A DNA stretch of 64,000 nucleotides from Streptomyces nojiriensis (GTDB lineage Bacteria > Actinomycetota > Actinomycetes > Streptomycetales > Streptomycetaceae): positions 3,240,001-3,304,000 of the forward strand of contig NZ_CP071139.1 of NCBI RefSeq assembly GCF_017639205.1, in the 5' to 3' direction. The position numbers were made by a program, and so were the translations under genes. This document shows positions 9,295 to 17,359 of the stretch, one piece after another (the stretch's first letter is position 1; each line of letters opens with the position of its first letter). Below the pieces are notes generated by a model. It searched no databases. It was not told where the DNA came from and saw only the letters and a list, made by a program, of their open reading frames with translations.

Positions 9295-9501
9295 ATGTCC
9301 ATGCTTGACAAGCTCAAGGACCTCATCAAGGGACACCCTGACCAGGCCCGCCAAGGCGTCGAGAAGGCCGGAGACGCCTTCGACGCGAAGACCGGGAACA
9401 AGTACCAGAGCCAGGTCGACACGGCGCAGCAGAAGCTCAACGAACAGATCGGCGGCAAGGAGCCGCCCGCGTCCGGGGAGGGCCGGCCGCCTCAGACCTG
9501 A
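9295..9501 (+). CDS. MT0933-like antitoxin-family small protein
   Basis: 68 aa from ATG 9295 with GGAGAGGA upstream. The sequence MLDKLKDLIKGHPDQ...GVEKAGDAFDAKTGNKY...VDTAQQKLNEQIGG is the compact helical repeat pattern of the MT0933/Rv0909-type antitoxin family. In mycobacteria that family is paired with a toxin gene, but no toxin-like frame is adjacent here: upstream is 254 bp of intergenic DNA and downstream a terminator. It may act alone, for example as a small stress or DNA-interacting protein. Family recognition good, function open. Confidence 0.78.
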   Translation: MSMLDKLKDLIKGHPDQARQGVEKAGDAFDAKTGNKYQSQVDTAQQKLNEQIGGKEPPASGEGRPPQT

Positions 9502-9522
9502 GACGTGAGATGTGTGACGAGC

Positions 9523-9552
9523 GCAGGGACCGCACCACGGTGCGGTCCCTGC
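9523..9552. terminator. Terminator after the antitoxin-like gene
   Basis: GCAGGGACCGCACC (9523-9536) and its exact complement (9539-9552) form a 14-bp stem with a 2-nt gap, 21 bp after the stop codon. Confidence 0.75.
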
Positions 9553-9641
9553 GGCCTTCCGGAGGGGCGGATGTAGGAAACTGCACGCATATCGTCAAGG
9601 CCGGGCGGACGGCCCGGTCCGTGTTCCATGAGAGGTGTCCT

Positions 9642-9986
9642 GTGCCTAGCGTCGTAAAGATCAACGTACTGACGGTTCCCGCAGAGCAGCGGGAGACCCT
9701 GGAGCAGCGCTTCGCCTCCCGGGCCGGGACGGTCGAGAGCTCGGACGGGTTCGAGTGGTTCGAGCTGCTGCGCCCCGTGGAGGGCACGGACCAGTACCTG
9801 GTCTACACGCGCTGGCGTTCGGAGCAGGATTTCCAGGCGTGGATGGAGGGCCCGATGAAGGCCGCTCACCAGGGCGGCGGCCAGGGTGGTGGCGAGGGCG
9901 GCGGCGAGCGGCCGAAGCCGGCGGCTTCCGCCTCGACGGTGTGGTCGTTCGAGGTCGTGCAGCAGGCGGCGCCGAAGCAGGCCTGA
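9642..9986 (+). CDS. ABM-domain (antibiotic biosynthesis monooxygenase-like) protein
   Basis: 114 aa from GTG 9642 with GAGAGG 6 nt upstream. The ferredoxin-like ABM fold is visible: VVKINVLTVPAEQRETLEQRFASR, a middle strand FEWFELLRPVEGTDQYLVYTRW and SEQDFQAWMEGPMKAAH. Members oxidise small aromatics or degrade heme; the IsdG-like arrangement W...F..W and His near position 74 would fit heme or quinone use, but this cannot be decided here. A Gly/Glu-rich loop (QGGGQGGGEGGGERPK) separates the last strand. Monocistronic, between two hairpins. Confidence 0.75.
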   Translation: MPSVVKINVLTVPAEQRETLEQRFASRAGTVESSDGFEWFELLRPVEGTDQYLVYTRWRSEQDFQAWMEGPMKAAHQGGGQGGGEGGGERPKPAASASTVWSFEVVQQAAPKQA

Positions 9987-9994
9987 CGCGATGC

Positions 9995-10043
9995 GCGCCG
10001 CGGGCCCGGGTCGGGGGGCGACCCCGACCCGGGCCCGCGGCGC
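9995..10043. terminator. Very long GC hairpin between convergent genes
   Basis: A perfect 22-bp stem (9995-10016 with 10022-10043) and 5-nt loop, shared by the converging ABM and SnoaL-like genes. Confidence 0.8.
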
Positions 10044-10050
10044 GGCGCAC

Positions 10051-10088
10051 GGACGGGCGGACGGGCGGACGGGCGGACGGGCGGACGG
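10051..10088. repeat. Tandem octamer microsatellite
   Basis: Four exact copies of GGACGGGC plus a partial fifth, immediately after the terminator hairpin and ending 8 bp before the SnoaL-like stop codon. Confidence 0.8.
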
Positions 10089-10095
10089 AGGAGCC

Positions 10096-10491
10096 TCAGC
10101 TCCAGAAGACGTCTTCCTCGTCGATGTCCGCGGTGCACTGGTCGATGTCGGTGATCTTGTGGCCGATGATCGTGAAGAAGAGCCCCTGGCGGATCTCGAT
10201 GCCGCGGTCACCGCGGTCGGCACGCACCGTGTGGAAGCTCATCACGTGCCCGCGCCCGTCCGCCAGCACCGATTCCAGATCCACCTGGAAGGTGCCCTTC
10301 GTCTCCTCGCCGAGGCGGCGGTAGAGGTCGAGGACGTTCTCCCGCCCCTTGTGGTGCCCGGACAGGGGGTTGCTGCCCGGCACGTGGTGGATGGCATCGG
10401 CCGTCAGCAACGTGCTCATCGTCTCCATGTCGCCGTTGCCGAAGGCCTCGTAGCCGCGGCGGACCAGGGCACAGTCGGGATGCTCTGACAT
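10096..10491 (-). CDS. SnoaL-like / NTF2-fold protein
   Basis: 131 aa from ATG 10491, preceded by GGAGGG. The NTF2-like pattern is clear: RRGYEAFGNGDMETMSTLLTADAIHHVPGSNPLSGHHKGRENVLDLYRRL, later VMSFHTVRADRGDRGIEIRQGLFFTIIGHKITDIDQCTADIDEEDVFW. This cone-shaped fold covers small isomerases, hydrolases and ligand-binding proteins such as SnoaL and ketosteroid isomerase; no catalytic set is definite here. Divergent from the GNAT gene with 107 bp between them. Confidence 0.75.
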   Translation of the reverse strand: MSEHPDCALVRRGYEAFGNGDMETMSTLLTADAIHHVPGSNPLSGHHKGRENVLDLYRRLGEETKGTFQVDLESVLADGRGHVMSFHTVRADRGDRGIEIRQGLFFTIIGHKITDIDQCTADIDEEDVFWS

Positions 10492-10598
10492 GGCGTTCCC
10501 ACCCTCCGGGTACGCAGGGAATGTCCTTTTTCCTATCATCGGCCCGGCCTTGTGGATATTCCACGCGGGAGATCCGCCTCGAACTCCACAATGACGCC

Positions 10599-11111
10599 AT
10601 GACCACTCACAGCGAACACCGCACGTCCACCCGGTCGTGGACCGTGGCCCCCGAACCGTTCACCACCCGGGACGCCACCGCCCTGCGCCGCGCGTACTAC
10701 GCCGAGGTCGCCGGCCGCTACTGGGAACGGCAGGTCACCGAGGCCGAGATCGACCAAGGGCTGCTGGACTTCCCGGACGACGGGCTGACCCCGCCGACGG
10801 GACAGTTCGTCGTCGGCAGACTGGACGGCGAGCCCCTGGCGTGCGGCGGGATACGGCTGCTCGACCCCCGGACCGCCGAGCTCACCAGGGTGTACGTCGA
10901 CCGGCGCGCCCGCGGCACCGGCGGCGGGGCGGCCCTGCTGAAGGTCCTGGAGGCGCAGGGCCGTGCGCTCGGCGCCGAGCGGGTCCGGCTGGACACCCGG
11001 TCGGACCTCGTGGAGGCCCGGGCGTTGTACGCACGGCACGGGTACGCGGAAATACCCGCCTACAACTCCGGCCCGTACGCACAGCACTGGTTCGAGAAGC
11101 GTCTGGTCTGA
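10599..11111 (+). CDS. GNAT-family N-acetyltransferase
   Basis: 170 aa. The acetyl-CoA-binding motif A is ELTRVYVDRRARGTGGGAALL (R-x-x-G-x-G/A type), followed by LEAQGRALGAERVRLDTRSDLVEARALYARHGYAEIPAYN, the classic motif B with the 'LYxxxGF/Y' turn. It transfers an acetyl group to a small amine or protein N-terminus in the cytosol; substrate unknown. No clear Shine-Dalgarno sequence; CACAAT lies 6 nt before the ATG, so the transcript may be leaderless. Confidence 0.8.
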   Translation: MTTHSEHRTSTRSWTVAPEPFTTRDATALRRAYYAEVAGRYWERQVTEAEIDQGLLDFPDDGLTPPTGQFVVGRLDGEPLACGGIRLLDPRTAELTRVYVDRRARGTGGGAALLKVLEAQGRALGAERVRLDTRSDLVEARALYARHGYAEIPAYNSGPYAQHWFEKRLV

Positions 11112-11139
11112 ACCCGGGCCCGGGACACGGCGGCCGCCG

Positions 11140-13209
11140 CTAGTGGGCGGCGTGGTCCCGGCGCGGCAAGGCCTCGTAGGGCTCCTCGGCGTCGGAACCG
11201 CACAGCTCCATGTTGATCTGCCGTACCAGCTTCACCAGGTCCGTCGGGCGGTCCGGGCCCCACCAGTCGCCGAGCAGCTCGGCGAGGGACTCCTCCCGGG
11301 CCTCGGCGAGCTTCGCGGCGCACGCACGCCCCTCGTCGGTCAGCACCAGCGGCAGCCCGTCCCGGACGGCGAGCCCGCGCTCCTCGATCTGGCGGGCGGC
11401 GTCCGTGACGACCTTCAGCGGCACATTGACGCGCTCGGCGAGCAGTGCGGGCTCCGCGGAGCCGTATCTCTTGATCCGCAGCAGCAGCCAGCTGGAGGCG
11501 GGCAGCAGGTCGTAGCCCGCCTTCTCGGTGATCTTCTCGTAGACGTGGCGGCGGCCCTCACGGGTGCCGAGGACCGACAGGGCACGGGCGACCTCGTCGT
11601 GGGAGGAGCGCTGGACCGGGTTGGAGGCCAGGGTCTCCGTCACGTCGGGGGCGGTGACCGAGCCGCGGAGCTTGTCCTCCTTCAGGAACCAGGCGATCAC
11701 GAAGGCGATCAGGACGATCGGCACCGCGTAGAGGAACACGTCGGTGATGGCGGTCGCGTAGGCGTCGAGCACCTGCGGTTGGAGCTCGGCGGGCAGTGCG
11801 CCGATGGCCCGCGGGTCCGCCTCCAGCTGGGCGACGCTCGCACCGGCCGGCAGCGTGACGCCCGCGAGGGAGGCGGCCAGCTTGTCGTCCAGCTGGTTGG
11901 TGAAGACCGTGCCGAAGATGGCGACGCCGAAGGAGGCGCCGATGGAACGGAAGAAGGTGGCACCGGAGGTGGCGACGCCGAGGTCGGCATAGCTGACCGC
12001 GTTCTGCACCACCAGGACGAGCACCTGCATGACCAGGCCGAGTCCGGCACCGAAGACGAAGAAGTAGACGCTCATTTCCCAGGTGGAGCTGGTGCGGTGC
12101 AACTGGTGCAGGAGGAGCAGCCCGATCGCGGTCACCCCCGTGCCCGCGATCGGGAAGACCTTCCAGCGCCCGGTACGGCTGACGATCTGGCCGGAGACGG
12201 TGGAGGTGATCAGCATGCCGATCACCATCGGCAGCATGTGGACGCCGGACATGGTCGGTGAGACGCCTTGGACGATCTGGAGGAAGGTCGGCAGGTAGAC
12301 CATCGCGCCGAACATCGCGAAGCCGATGACGAAGCTGATCGCCGAGCAGAGGGTGAAGGTGCGGATGCGGAAGAGACCCAGCGGCAGGACGGGTTCGGCG
12401 GCCTTGCGCTCCACGAGGAGGAAGCACGCGAGCAGTACGGCGCCGAGGACGGCGACGCCGATGATCCGGGCCGAGCTCCAGCCCCAGGTGCCGCCGAGGG
12501 AGGCGACGAGCACGAGGCAGGTGGCGACGCAGGCGATGAGGAAGGTGCCGAGGTAGTCGATGGTGTGCTGCGAGGACCGCGCCGGGATGTGCAGGACGGC
12601 GGCGATGACGACGAGCGCGACGAGACCGATCGGGAGGTTGATGTAGAAGACCCAGCGCCATGACAGGTTGTCCACGAACAGGCCGCCCAGCAGCGGGCCC
12701 AGCACGCTGGTCGCGCCGAAGACGGCGCCGAAGAGGCCCTGGTACTTGCCGCGTTCGCGCGGCGGGACGATGTCGCCGACGATCGCCATCGACAGCACGA
12801 TCAGTCCGCCGCCGCCCAGGCCCTGCAGGGCGCGGAAGCCGATGAGCTGGGGCATGTCCTGGGCGATCCCGCACAGGGCCGAGCCGATGAGGAAGAGGAC
12901 GATGGCGTACTGGAAGAGCCTCTTGCGTCCGTACTGGTCGCCGAGCTTGCCCCACAGGGGGGTGGCGGCGGTGGAGGCGAGTATGTAGGCGGTGACGACC
13001 CAGGACAGGTGCGCCATGCCGCCGAGGTCGCTGACGATGGTCGGCAGCGCGGTGGAGACGATGGTCTGGTCGAGTGCGGCGATCAGCAGGCCCAGCAGCA
13101 GGGCTCCGATGGAGACGAGGACGTCGCGGGAGGCGTGCTCGGTGGCGGGACCGGTCTTGTCCGGGTCGAAAACGGGGCCCGGGCCCTGCGCGGTCACATC
13201 CTGAGCCAT
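11140..13209 (-). CDS. DHA2-type MFS multidrug exporter with C-terminal winged-helix domain
   Basis: 689 aa from ATG 13209 with GAGGAGG upstream. Fourteen hydrophobic segments are expected between residues ~30 and ~540; the motif A loop [13 protein letters not shown] and motif C region [23 protein letters not shown] identify a proton-driven DHA2/EmrB-type drug exporter. The last ~120 residues are soluble and read like a MarR-type winged helix ([50 protein letters not shown]). Such fusions are known in actinomycetes; the tail may sense substrate or have lost DNA binding. The stop lies 28 bp from the convergent GNAT stop. Confidence 0.88.
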   Translation of the reverse strand: MAQDVTAQGPGPVFDPDKTGPATEHASRDVLVSIGALLLGLLIAALDQTIVSTALPTIVSDLGGMAHLSWVVTAYILASTAATPLWGKLGDQYGRKRLFQYAIVLFLIGSALCGIAQDMPQLIGFRALQGLGGGGLIVLSMAIVGDIVPPRERGKYQGLFGAVFGATSVLGPLLGGLFVDNLSWRWVFYINLPIGLVALVVIAAVLHIPARSSQHTIDYLGTFLIACVATCLVLVASLGGTWGWSSARIIGVAVLGAVLLACFLLVERKAAEPVLPLGLFRIRTFTLCSAISFVIGFAMFGAMVYLPTFLQIVQGVSPTMSGVHMLPMVIGMLITSTVSGQIVSRTGRWKVFPIAGTGVTAIGLLLLHQLHRTSSTWEMSVYFFVFGAGLGLVMQVLVLVVQNAVSYADLGVATSGATFFRSIGASFGVAIFGTVFTNQLDDKLAASLAGVTLPAGASVAQLEADPRAIGALPAELQPQVLDAYATAITDVFLYAVPIVLIAFVIAWFLKEDKLRGSVTAPDVTETLASNPVQRSSHDEVARALSVLGTREGRRHVYEKITEKAGYDLLPASSWLLLRIKRYGSAEPALLAERVNVPLKVVTDAARQIEERGLAVRDGLPLVLTDEGRACAAKLAEAREESLAELLGDWWGPDRPTDLVKLVRQINMELCGSDAEEPYEALPRRDHAAH

Positions 13210-13335
13210 CGATACCTCCTCAGGCCGGATCAACATCTCCATCCTGAGCGGTGTGTCCGGTTATGGCCTCTCGGGCGGTTGGGAGGGCCCCCGCGGGTCT
13301 GCATAATCGCAGGCAATAACCAGGGAGGGAGTCCA

Positions 13336-14301
13336 GTGAGCCGTCAGCACTGTCCAGAATGCGGTGCCGCCGGCGCCGGCTGCGGGTGCGTGCCGGGTGT
13401 GGGTTTCAACCCCTTGCGCATCCGCCCGTACGTGACGTTGCCCGACCCCGGCGGGCCGGACACCCCGGTCTCCCCGCAGCCGGTGTCCGGGGTGGTGTCC
13501 CCGGAGCCCGCGCCCGTGCCCGTACCCGCGCCGACGCCGGCGCCGGTGTCGGACGACACGCCGGCGTACGGGATACCCGTGCCGCCGCAGGACGGTCCGT
13601 GGCCAGCGGGGCCTGGCGGGCCTGCGCACGCATCGCACCCGGCCGAGACGGTCCAGCTCCGGACCATCCCGGCAGCGGGCCACACGTACGGCAGCGGAGG
13701 GGGAGGGGGTGGGGGTGGGGGCGGGGGCCCGGAGAAGCGGACCGGCGCGGCCGCCCGCAAGCCGCTCGCGCTGCTGATCGGCGCCGCGGCGGCGGTCGCC
13801 CTCAGCGGGACGGCCGTGGCGGTGTGGGCGCTCCCTGGTTCCACCGAGAACAACGAGGCCGTGCTGCTGGACGCGAAGGTGTCGGCGCCGGTGACGAGCG
13901 CCGCCCCGGCCGCACCCTCCGCGAGCCCGTCCCCGAGCAAGGGCAGCCCGTCGCCCTCCGCCTCCCCGTCGCCGAGCGCCTCGAAGTCGGCGTCGCCGTC
14001 CCCGTCGCCGAGCGCGTCCCGCACATCGGCGCCCCCGTCCCCCAGCCCGTCCCCGAGCGTGAGCCGCTCCTCCAGCCCGCCGCCCACGCAGGCCCCGACC
14101 CTGCGGCACGGGGATTCGGGTTCGGAGGTGGAGAAGCTCCAGCGGCTGCTGGCGGCGCAGGGCCTGTACCGGGGCAGGATCAACGGCCGGTTCGACGGGC
14201 GGCTGGAGGACGCCGTGTCGGAGTTCCAGTACGACAGGGGCATCGACGATCAGGAGTGGGGCTTCTACGGGCCGGTGACCCGCAAGGCCCTGGAGGGATG
14301 A
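13336..14301 (+). CDS. Membrane-anchored peptidoglycan-binding protein with Cys-rich N-terminus
   Basis: 321 aa from GTG 13336 (GGGAGGGA 5 nt upstream). Order of parts: a short zinc-knuckle-like CPECGAAGAGCGC; a Pro/Val-rich region; a run of 11 Gly; one membrane helix (LALLIGAAAAVALSGTAVAVWAL, about 145-167); a long Ser/Pro/Ala linker of wall-spanning type; and a C-terminal PGBP_1 domain (LRHGDSGSEVEKLQRLLAAQGLY...FDGRLEDAVSEFQ). The layout places the Cys motif in the cytosol and the peptidoglycan-binding domain outside. It could link cytoplasmic redox or metal state to the wall. No enzymatic domain is seen. Confidence 0.8.
   Translation: MSRQHCPECGAAGAGCGCVPGVGFNPLRIRPYVTLPDPGGPDTPVSPQPVSGVVSPEPAPVPVPAPTPAPVSDDTPAYGIPVPPQDGPWPAGPGGPAHASHPAETVQLRTIPAAGHTYGSGGGGGGGGGGGPEKRTGAAARKPLALLIGAAAAVALSGTAVAVWALPGSTENNEAVLLDAKVSAPVTSAAPAAPSASPSPSKGSPSPSASPSPSASKSASPSPSPSASRTSAPPSPSPSPSVSRSSSPPPTQAPTLRHGDSGSEVEKLQRLLAAQGLYRGRINGRFDGRLEDAVSEFQYDRGIDDQEWGFYGPVTRKALEG
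13696..13727 (+). other. G-quadruplex-capable tract inside a coding sequence
   Basis: Six consecutive runs of two to five G separated by single bases on the coding strand, encoding the poly-Gly stretch of the peptidoglycan-binding protein. Confidence 0.6.
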
Positions 14302-14353
14302 GCGTCACATGTCCGCTGGTGGCGAGGACTGCCCTTTGTTTTGTATCGTGAGG

Positions 14354-14407
14354 GAACAAAGTGGTTCCGTCCTCACTCCCTGACCGGTGGACGGAACCAC
14401 TTGTTCT
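14354..14407 (+). terminator. Stem-loop with T-rich tail (terminator or leader element)
   Basis: AAGTGGTTCCGTCC (14359-14372) pairs exactly with 14389-14402, the pairing continuing with one bulge into GAACAA/TTGTTC; it is followed by ctctttt. It is 58 bp after the peptidoglycan-binding gene and 29 bp before the HAD gene, so it could terminate the former or shape the leader of the latter. Confidence 0.6.
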
Positions 14408-14435
14408 CTTTTCCCGCCCCGTCTGGAGTACTCCG

Positions 14436-15119
14436 ATGCCGGCCAGCACCACCACCACACCCGTCGCCCTCACCGCCAAGGCCCTGCTCCTGGACATGGA
14501 CGGCACGATCGTCAACTCCGACGCGGTGGTCGAGCGCTGCTGGCGCGACTGGGCGGTCTCCCACGGGCTGGACCCGCACGAGGCCATGAAGGTGGTCCAC
14601 GGCCGCCAGGGCTACGCCACCATGGCCGTACTCCTGCCGGACCGCCCCATGGAGGTCAACCACGCCGAGAACGCGGTGATGCTGGCCCGCGAAACGGCCG
14701 ACACCGACGGCGTGGTCCCGGTCGCGGGCGCCCCGGAGTTCATGGCGGCGATCGACGGCCTGCCGCACGCCCTGGTCACCTCCGCCGACACGGCGCTGGC
14801 CACGGCACGGATGACCGCCGCCGCCCTTCCGATGCCCGAGGTACGAGTCACGGCCGAGTCCGTCCAGGCCAGCAAGCCCGACCCCGAGGGCTTCCTCATG
14901 GGCGCCGCCGCGCTGGGAGTGGACCCGGCCGACTGCATCGTCTTCGAGGACTCGGCCGCGGGCATCACCGCGGGCCGGGCGGCGGGCATGCGCGTGATCG
15001 GCGTGGGCCCGCGCGCAGCCGCCCACGCCCCGACGGCCCACGTCCCGGACCTGACGGCACTCCACGTCGCGACCACCCCGGACGGCTCGATCACCATCAC
15101 CCTCCACCCGGCGGCCTGA
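14436..15119 (+). CDS. HAD-superfamily sugar phosphatase-like hydrolase
   Basis: 227 aa from ATG 14436 (GGAG 8 nt upstream). All four HAD motifs are present: LLLDMDGTIVNSD (nucleophile and acid Asp), ALVTSAD, KPDPEGF and IVFEDSAAGITAGRAAG. The all-alpha cap after motif I (VVERCWRDWAVSHGLDPHEAMKVVHGRQG) is of the beta-phosphoglucomutase/sugar phosphatase type. It probably dephosphorylates a hexose or glycerol phosphate in the cytosol. Its stop codon is inside the following terminator stem. Confidence 0.85.
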   Translation: MPASTTTTPVALTAKALLLDMDGTIVNSDAVVERCWRDWAVSHGLDPHEAMKVVHGRQGYATMAVLLPDRPMEVNHAENAVMLARETADTDGVVPVAGAPEFMAAIDGLPHALVTSADTALATARMTAAALPMPEVRVTAESVQASKPDPEGFLMGAAALGVDPADCIVFEDSAAGITAGRAAGMRVIGVGPRAAAHAPTAHVPDLTALHVATTPDGSITITLHPAA

Positions 15120-15147
15120 CCGCGGGGCGGCGCCCCGCGGTCAGGCC
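15113..15147 (+). terminator. Terminator overlapping the HAD stop codon
   Basis: A perfect 16-bp stem (15113-15128 with 15132-15147, starting GGCCTGACCGCGG) with a 3-nt loop; the TGA stop of the HAD gene is part of the left arm. Confidence 0.75.
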
Positions 15148-15337
15148 TACGGGGACGGGTCGGCCACGGTCGGCACCCGCGGCGGTGGGGCGGCGGCTCC
15201 GGGTACGGGGGCCGACCGGGCGGGGCCGCAACGCCGGGCGGCGGCTCCGCGGTGCAGGAAAGCCGCCCGACCGGAGTCACGACCGGGAGCGGGCCTTCAG
15301 TGGGCGGGAGCCACTCGACCGGAATCACAGACGCGCA

Positions 15338-15482
15338 TGGGGTTTCCCGTCAGTCCGATCGTCTCCGGGTCGGGCCGGTCCCTCAAGGGCGCTCCTTCGT
15401 CGCGTCGCTTCGCGATGTCGCTGCGCTCCACCCTTGACCGACCGTCCCGCCCCGGAGGAACGAAGACTGCCGGGAAACCCCC
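15338..15482. repeat. Palindromic element in the left arm (~53-bp imperfect arms)
   Basis: The start GGGGTTTCCCGTCAGTCCG... through TCAAGGG is repeated in reverse complement at the end (CCCTTGACCGACCGTCCCG ... GGGAAACCCCC). The loop between the arms is about 40 nt. Confidence 0.7.
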
Positions 15483-15634
15483 AAAGGAACGGGCCGGGCG
15501 TTCAAGGATCAGGACGGGGCGTCGCATATGCCCATGCCTGTCCAGGGTGAGGGACAACCAGGAGACGGGCTCAATCCAGACCGGGAGCCGCGTCGGCGGG
15601 GCGCGCCAAATCGCTACGCGCTCCTCATCCCTCA

Positions 15635-15850
15635 GCGTCCGACGACCGTCCTGGGCTGGACATAGACCGCCCACGACCACAGATACTCCCCACTGACGGC
15701 GTCCGGCGACCGTCTGTGGCTGTTCACAAGCCGCCCACGGGCCCGGTCCGCCGCTCGACCTGCGTCCGACGACCGCCTTGGGCTGGACATAAGCCGCCCA
15801 CGACCCGCAGAGACTCCTCACGAGTCGCGTCCGACGGCCGCCCGGGGCGG
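15635..15850 (+). repeat. Tandem 63-65-bp units (3.4 copies)
   Basis: Units start at 15635, 15699, 15762 and 15827 with GCGTCCGACGACCG; about 40 bp are conserved (CTTGGGCTGGACATAAGCC, GCCCACGA) and 20-25 bp vary. Confidence 0.75.
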
Positions 15851-16059
15851 AAAAGCGCGAAACAGCGGCTATTCCGCAGTGGATGCGGGTCAGCGCACAT
15901 GGGCGCCCCGAAAGGCCGACCGTTTGCCCTAAGTACCCCTTTTCGGTGGCGGCTTTGTGGTGTCCTGCTCGCACCGACCCGGCCCCACTACGGAATAGGT
16001 GAAGTCCCGGCGGTCAGCTCCTCCCATCCGTTCTCCTCAACCCCTGGCGGCCGTCTGTC

Positions 16060-16534
16060 GCGGTCATGCAGAAGCGCGTAGCGATCCGAGGCGGCCTACG
16101 TCCGGCCACAGACGGTCGTCGGACGCAGATCGAGCGCCGGACCGAGCTCGTGGGCGGCTTATGTCCAGCCCAAGACGGTCGTCGGACGCTGAGAGATGAG
16201 GAGCGCGTAGCGATTGGACGCGCTTCCCCCAACACAGGCCATGGTCTCGATGGCCCCGCCTGCCGGACATGCCCCACCGGAACCGGGCTGGGCATCTCTG
16301 ACGGGCCCGTCGTGATCCTTGAACGCCCGGCCCGTTCCTTTGGGGGTTTCCCGGCAGTCTTCGTTCCTCCGGGGCGGGACGGTCGGTCAAGGGTGGCCGA
16401 AGGCCATCGCGAAGCGACGCGACGACGAAGGAGGAGCGCCCTTGAGGGACCGGCCCGACCCGGAGACGATCGGACTGACGGGAAACCCCCACACGCATCC
16501 CTGATACCGGCCGAGAGGCTCCCGCCCACCGAAG
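16060..16534 (-). repeat. Right arm of the large inverted repeat
   Basis: Reverse-complement counterpart of 15295-15850, shorter because it holds two instead of three and a half tandem units (unit ends at 16126 and 16189). It contains a second copy of the palindrome at 16342-16490. The final 90 bp to 16623 are C-rich (ccccgtccacc repeats) with no gene. Confidence 0.75.
16342..16490. repeat. Palindromic element in the right arm
   Basis: GGGGGTTTCCCGGCAGTC... at 16342 pairs with ...GACTGACGGGAAACCCCC ending at 16490. It is the mirror copy of 15338-15482, so the region holds four related ~53-bp arms. Confidence 0.7.
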
Positions 16535-16623
16535 CCCCCGCCGCACCTCCCCCACCCCGTCCACCCCGTCCACCCAACCCCCGCCACCCGAAGCCCCCGA
16601 CCGCCCGACCGCCCTACCGCGCC

Positions 16624-17283
16624 CTACTGCCCCACTCGCCCGTCGATGCGTTCCCGAAGGAAGTCCGCGTGGCCGTTGTGGCGGGCGTATTCCTCGATCA
16701 TGTGGACCAGGACCTCGCGGAGTTCCATCGGCTCGTCGCCGTGCCCGCTGTCACCCGTGACGTCCAGGCCGGCGGCCTCCGCGACCAGTTGTTCCGCGAA
16801 GGCGACTTCGGCGCGCCAGGTGGCCCATGCGTCCGCGACCACCTCCGGGTCGGCCACCGCGCCGGTGAACTCCCCCGCGCGGTCCTCCTCCGTGCGGTAG
16901 TGCCTACGTATCTCCTGGCCCGCCATGACCTGCCGGAACCAGTACTGCTCGACGCCCGCCAGGTGGCGCACGAGACCCAGGAGGGACAGGTTGGACGGTT
17001 CCACCGAGCGCCGCGCCAGGGCCTCCGCGTCGAGGCCCGCGCACTTGAGCTCCAGCGTCAGGCGCTGGTCGCGCAGGTAGCCGGCGAGTACGGCGCGCTC
17101 GCCCTGGAACCCGCCGTCGGTCCGGGTGTCCTCGTCGGGGTGGACGAACATGTTGGACCAGCCGAACCTCCGGTCCTCGGCGGGCACCGGTGCGGACGCG
17201 GATCGGGGTGCGGGCTCAACGTCGGGGCCGTCGGAACCGGCGGGGCCGCCGGTCGAGGTGGCGGGGGCGGTGGTGTCAGTCAC
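16624..17283 (-). CDS. DinB-family (DUF664-type) protein
   Basis: 219 aa from GTG 17283; GTG 17289 is an equally good start, and neither has a strong ribosome site. After a ~50-residue Pro/Ala-rich N-terminus come the four-helix DinB features: ERAVLAGYLRDQRLTLELKCAGL, LSLLGLVRHLAGVEQYWFRQ (first His ligand) and LREVLVHMIEEYARHNGHADFLRERIDG (two further His). In actinomycetes this fold includes mycothiol-dependent transferases that detoxify electrophiles using a bound metal ion. No partner gene next to it. Family call is good; mycothiol use is inferred. Confidence 0.8.
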   Translation of the reverse strand: MTDTTAPATSTGGPAGSDGPDVEPAPRSASAPVPAEDRRFGWSNMFVHPDEDTRTDGGFQGERAVLAGYLRDQRLTLELKCAGLDAEALARRSVEPSNLSLLGLVRHLAGVEQYWFRQVMAGQEIRRHYRTEEDRAGEFTGAVADPEVVADAWATWRAEVAFAEQLVAEAAGLDVTGDSGHGDEPMELREVLVHMIEEYARHNGHADFLRERIDGRVGQ

Positions 17284-17359
17284 GCGCACGAGCGTGACCT
17301 GTACGTCTCCGCCCCGCAAGGAAATATCCGCCACCGCCGCGGCCCGCACCTGCGGCGCG

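Larger units (their letters stand above)
15295..15850 (+). repeat. Left arm of a large imperfect inverted repeat
   Basis: About 555 bp that reappears in reverse complement at 16060-16534, with an estimated 80-90% match over shared parts. It contains a palindrome (15338-15482) and 63-65-bp tandem units (15635-15850). Open frames exist in it but their similarity between arms is at DNA level, and start signals are missing, so I do not call genes. Between the arms (15851-16059) I see nothing recognisable. Confidence 0.75.

Noticed and set aside
15337..15696. A 119-codon open frame inside the inverted repeat, with a similar frame on the other arm
   Set aside because: Similarity between the two arises from the DNA repeat, no ribosome site, no recognisable domain, and the same DNA is palindromic.
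15635..15850. CRISPR-like direct repeats of 63-65 bp
   Set aside because: Only about three and a half degenerate copies, spacers not unique in pattern, units partly variable over their whole length, and no cas genes; treated as tandem repeats.
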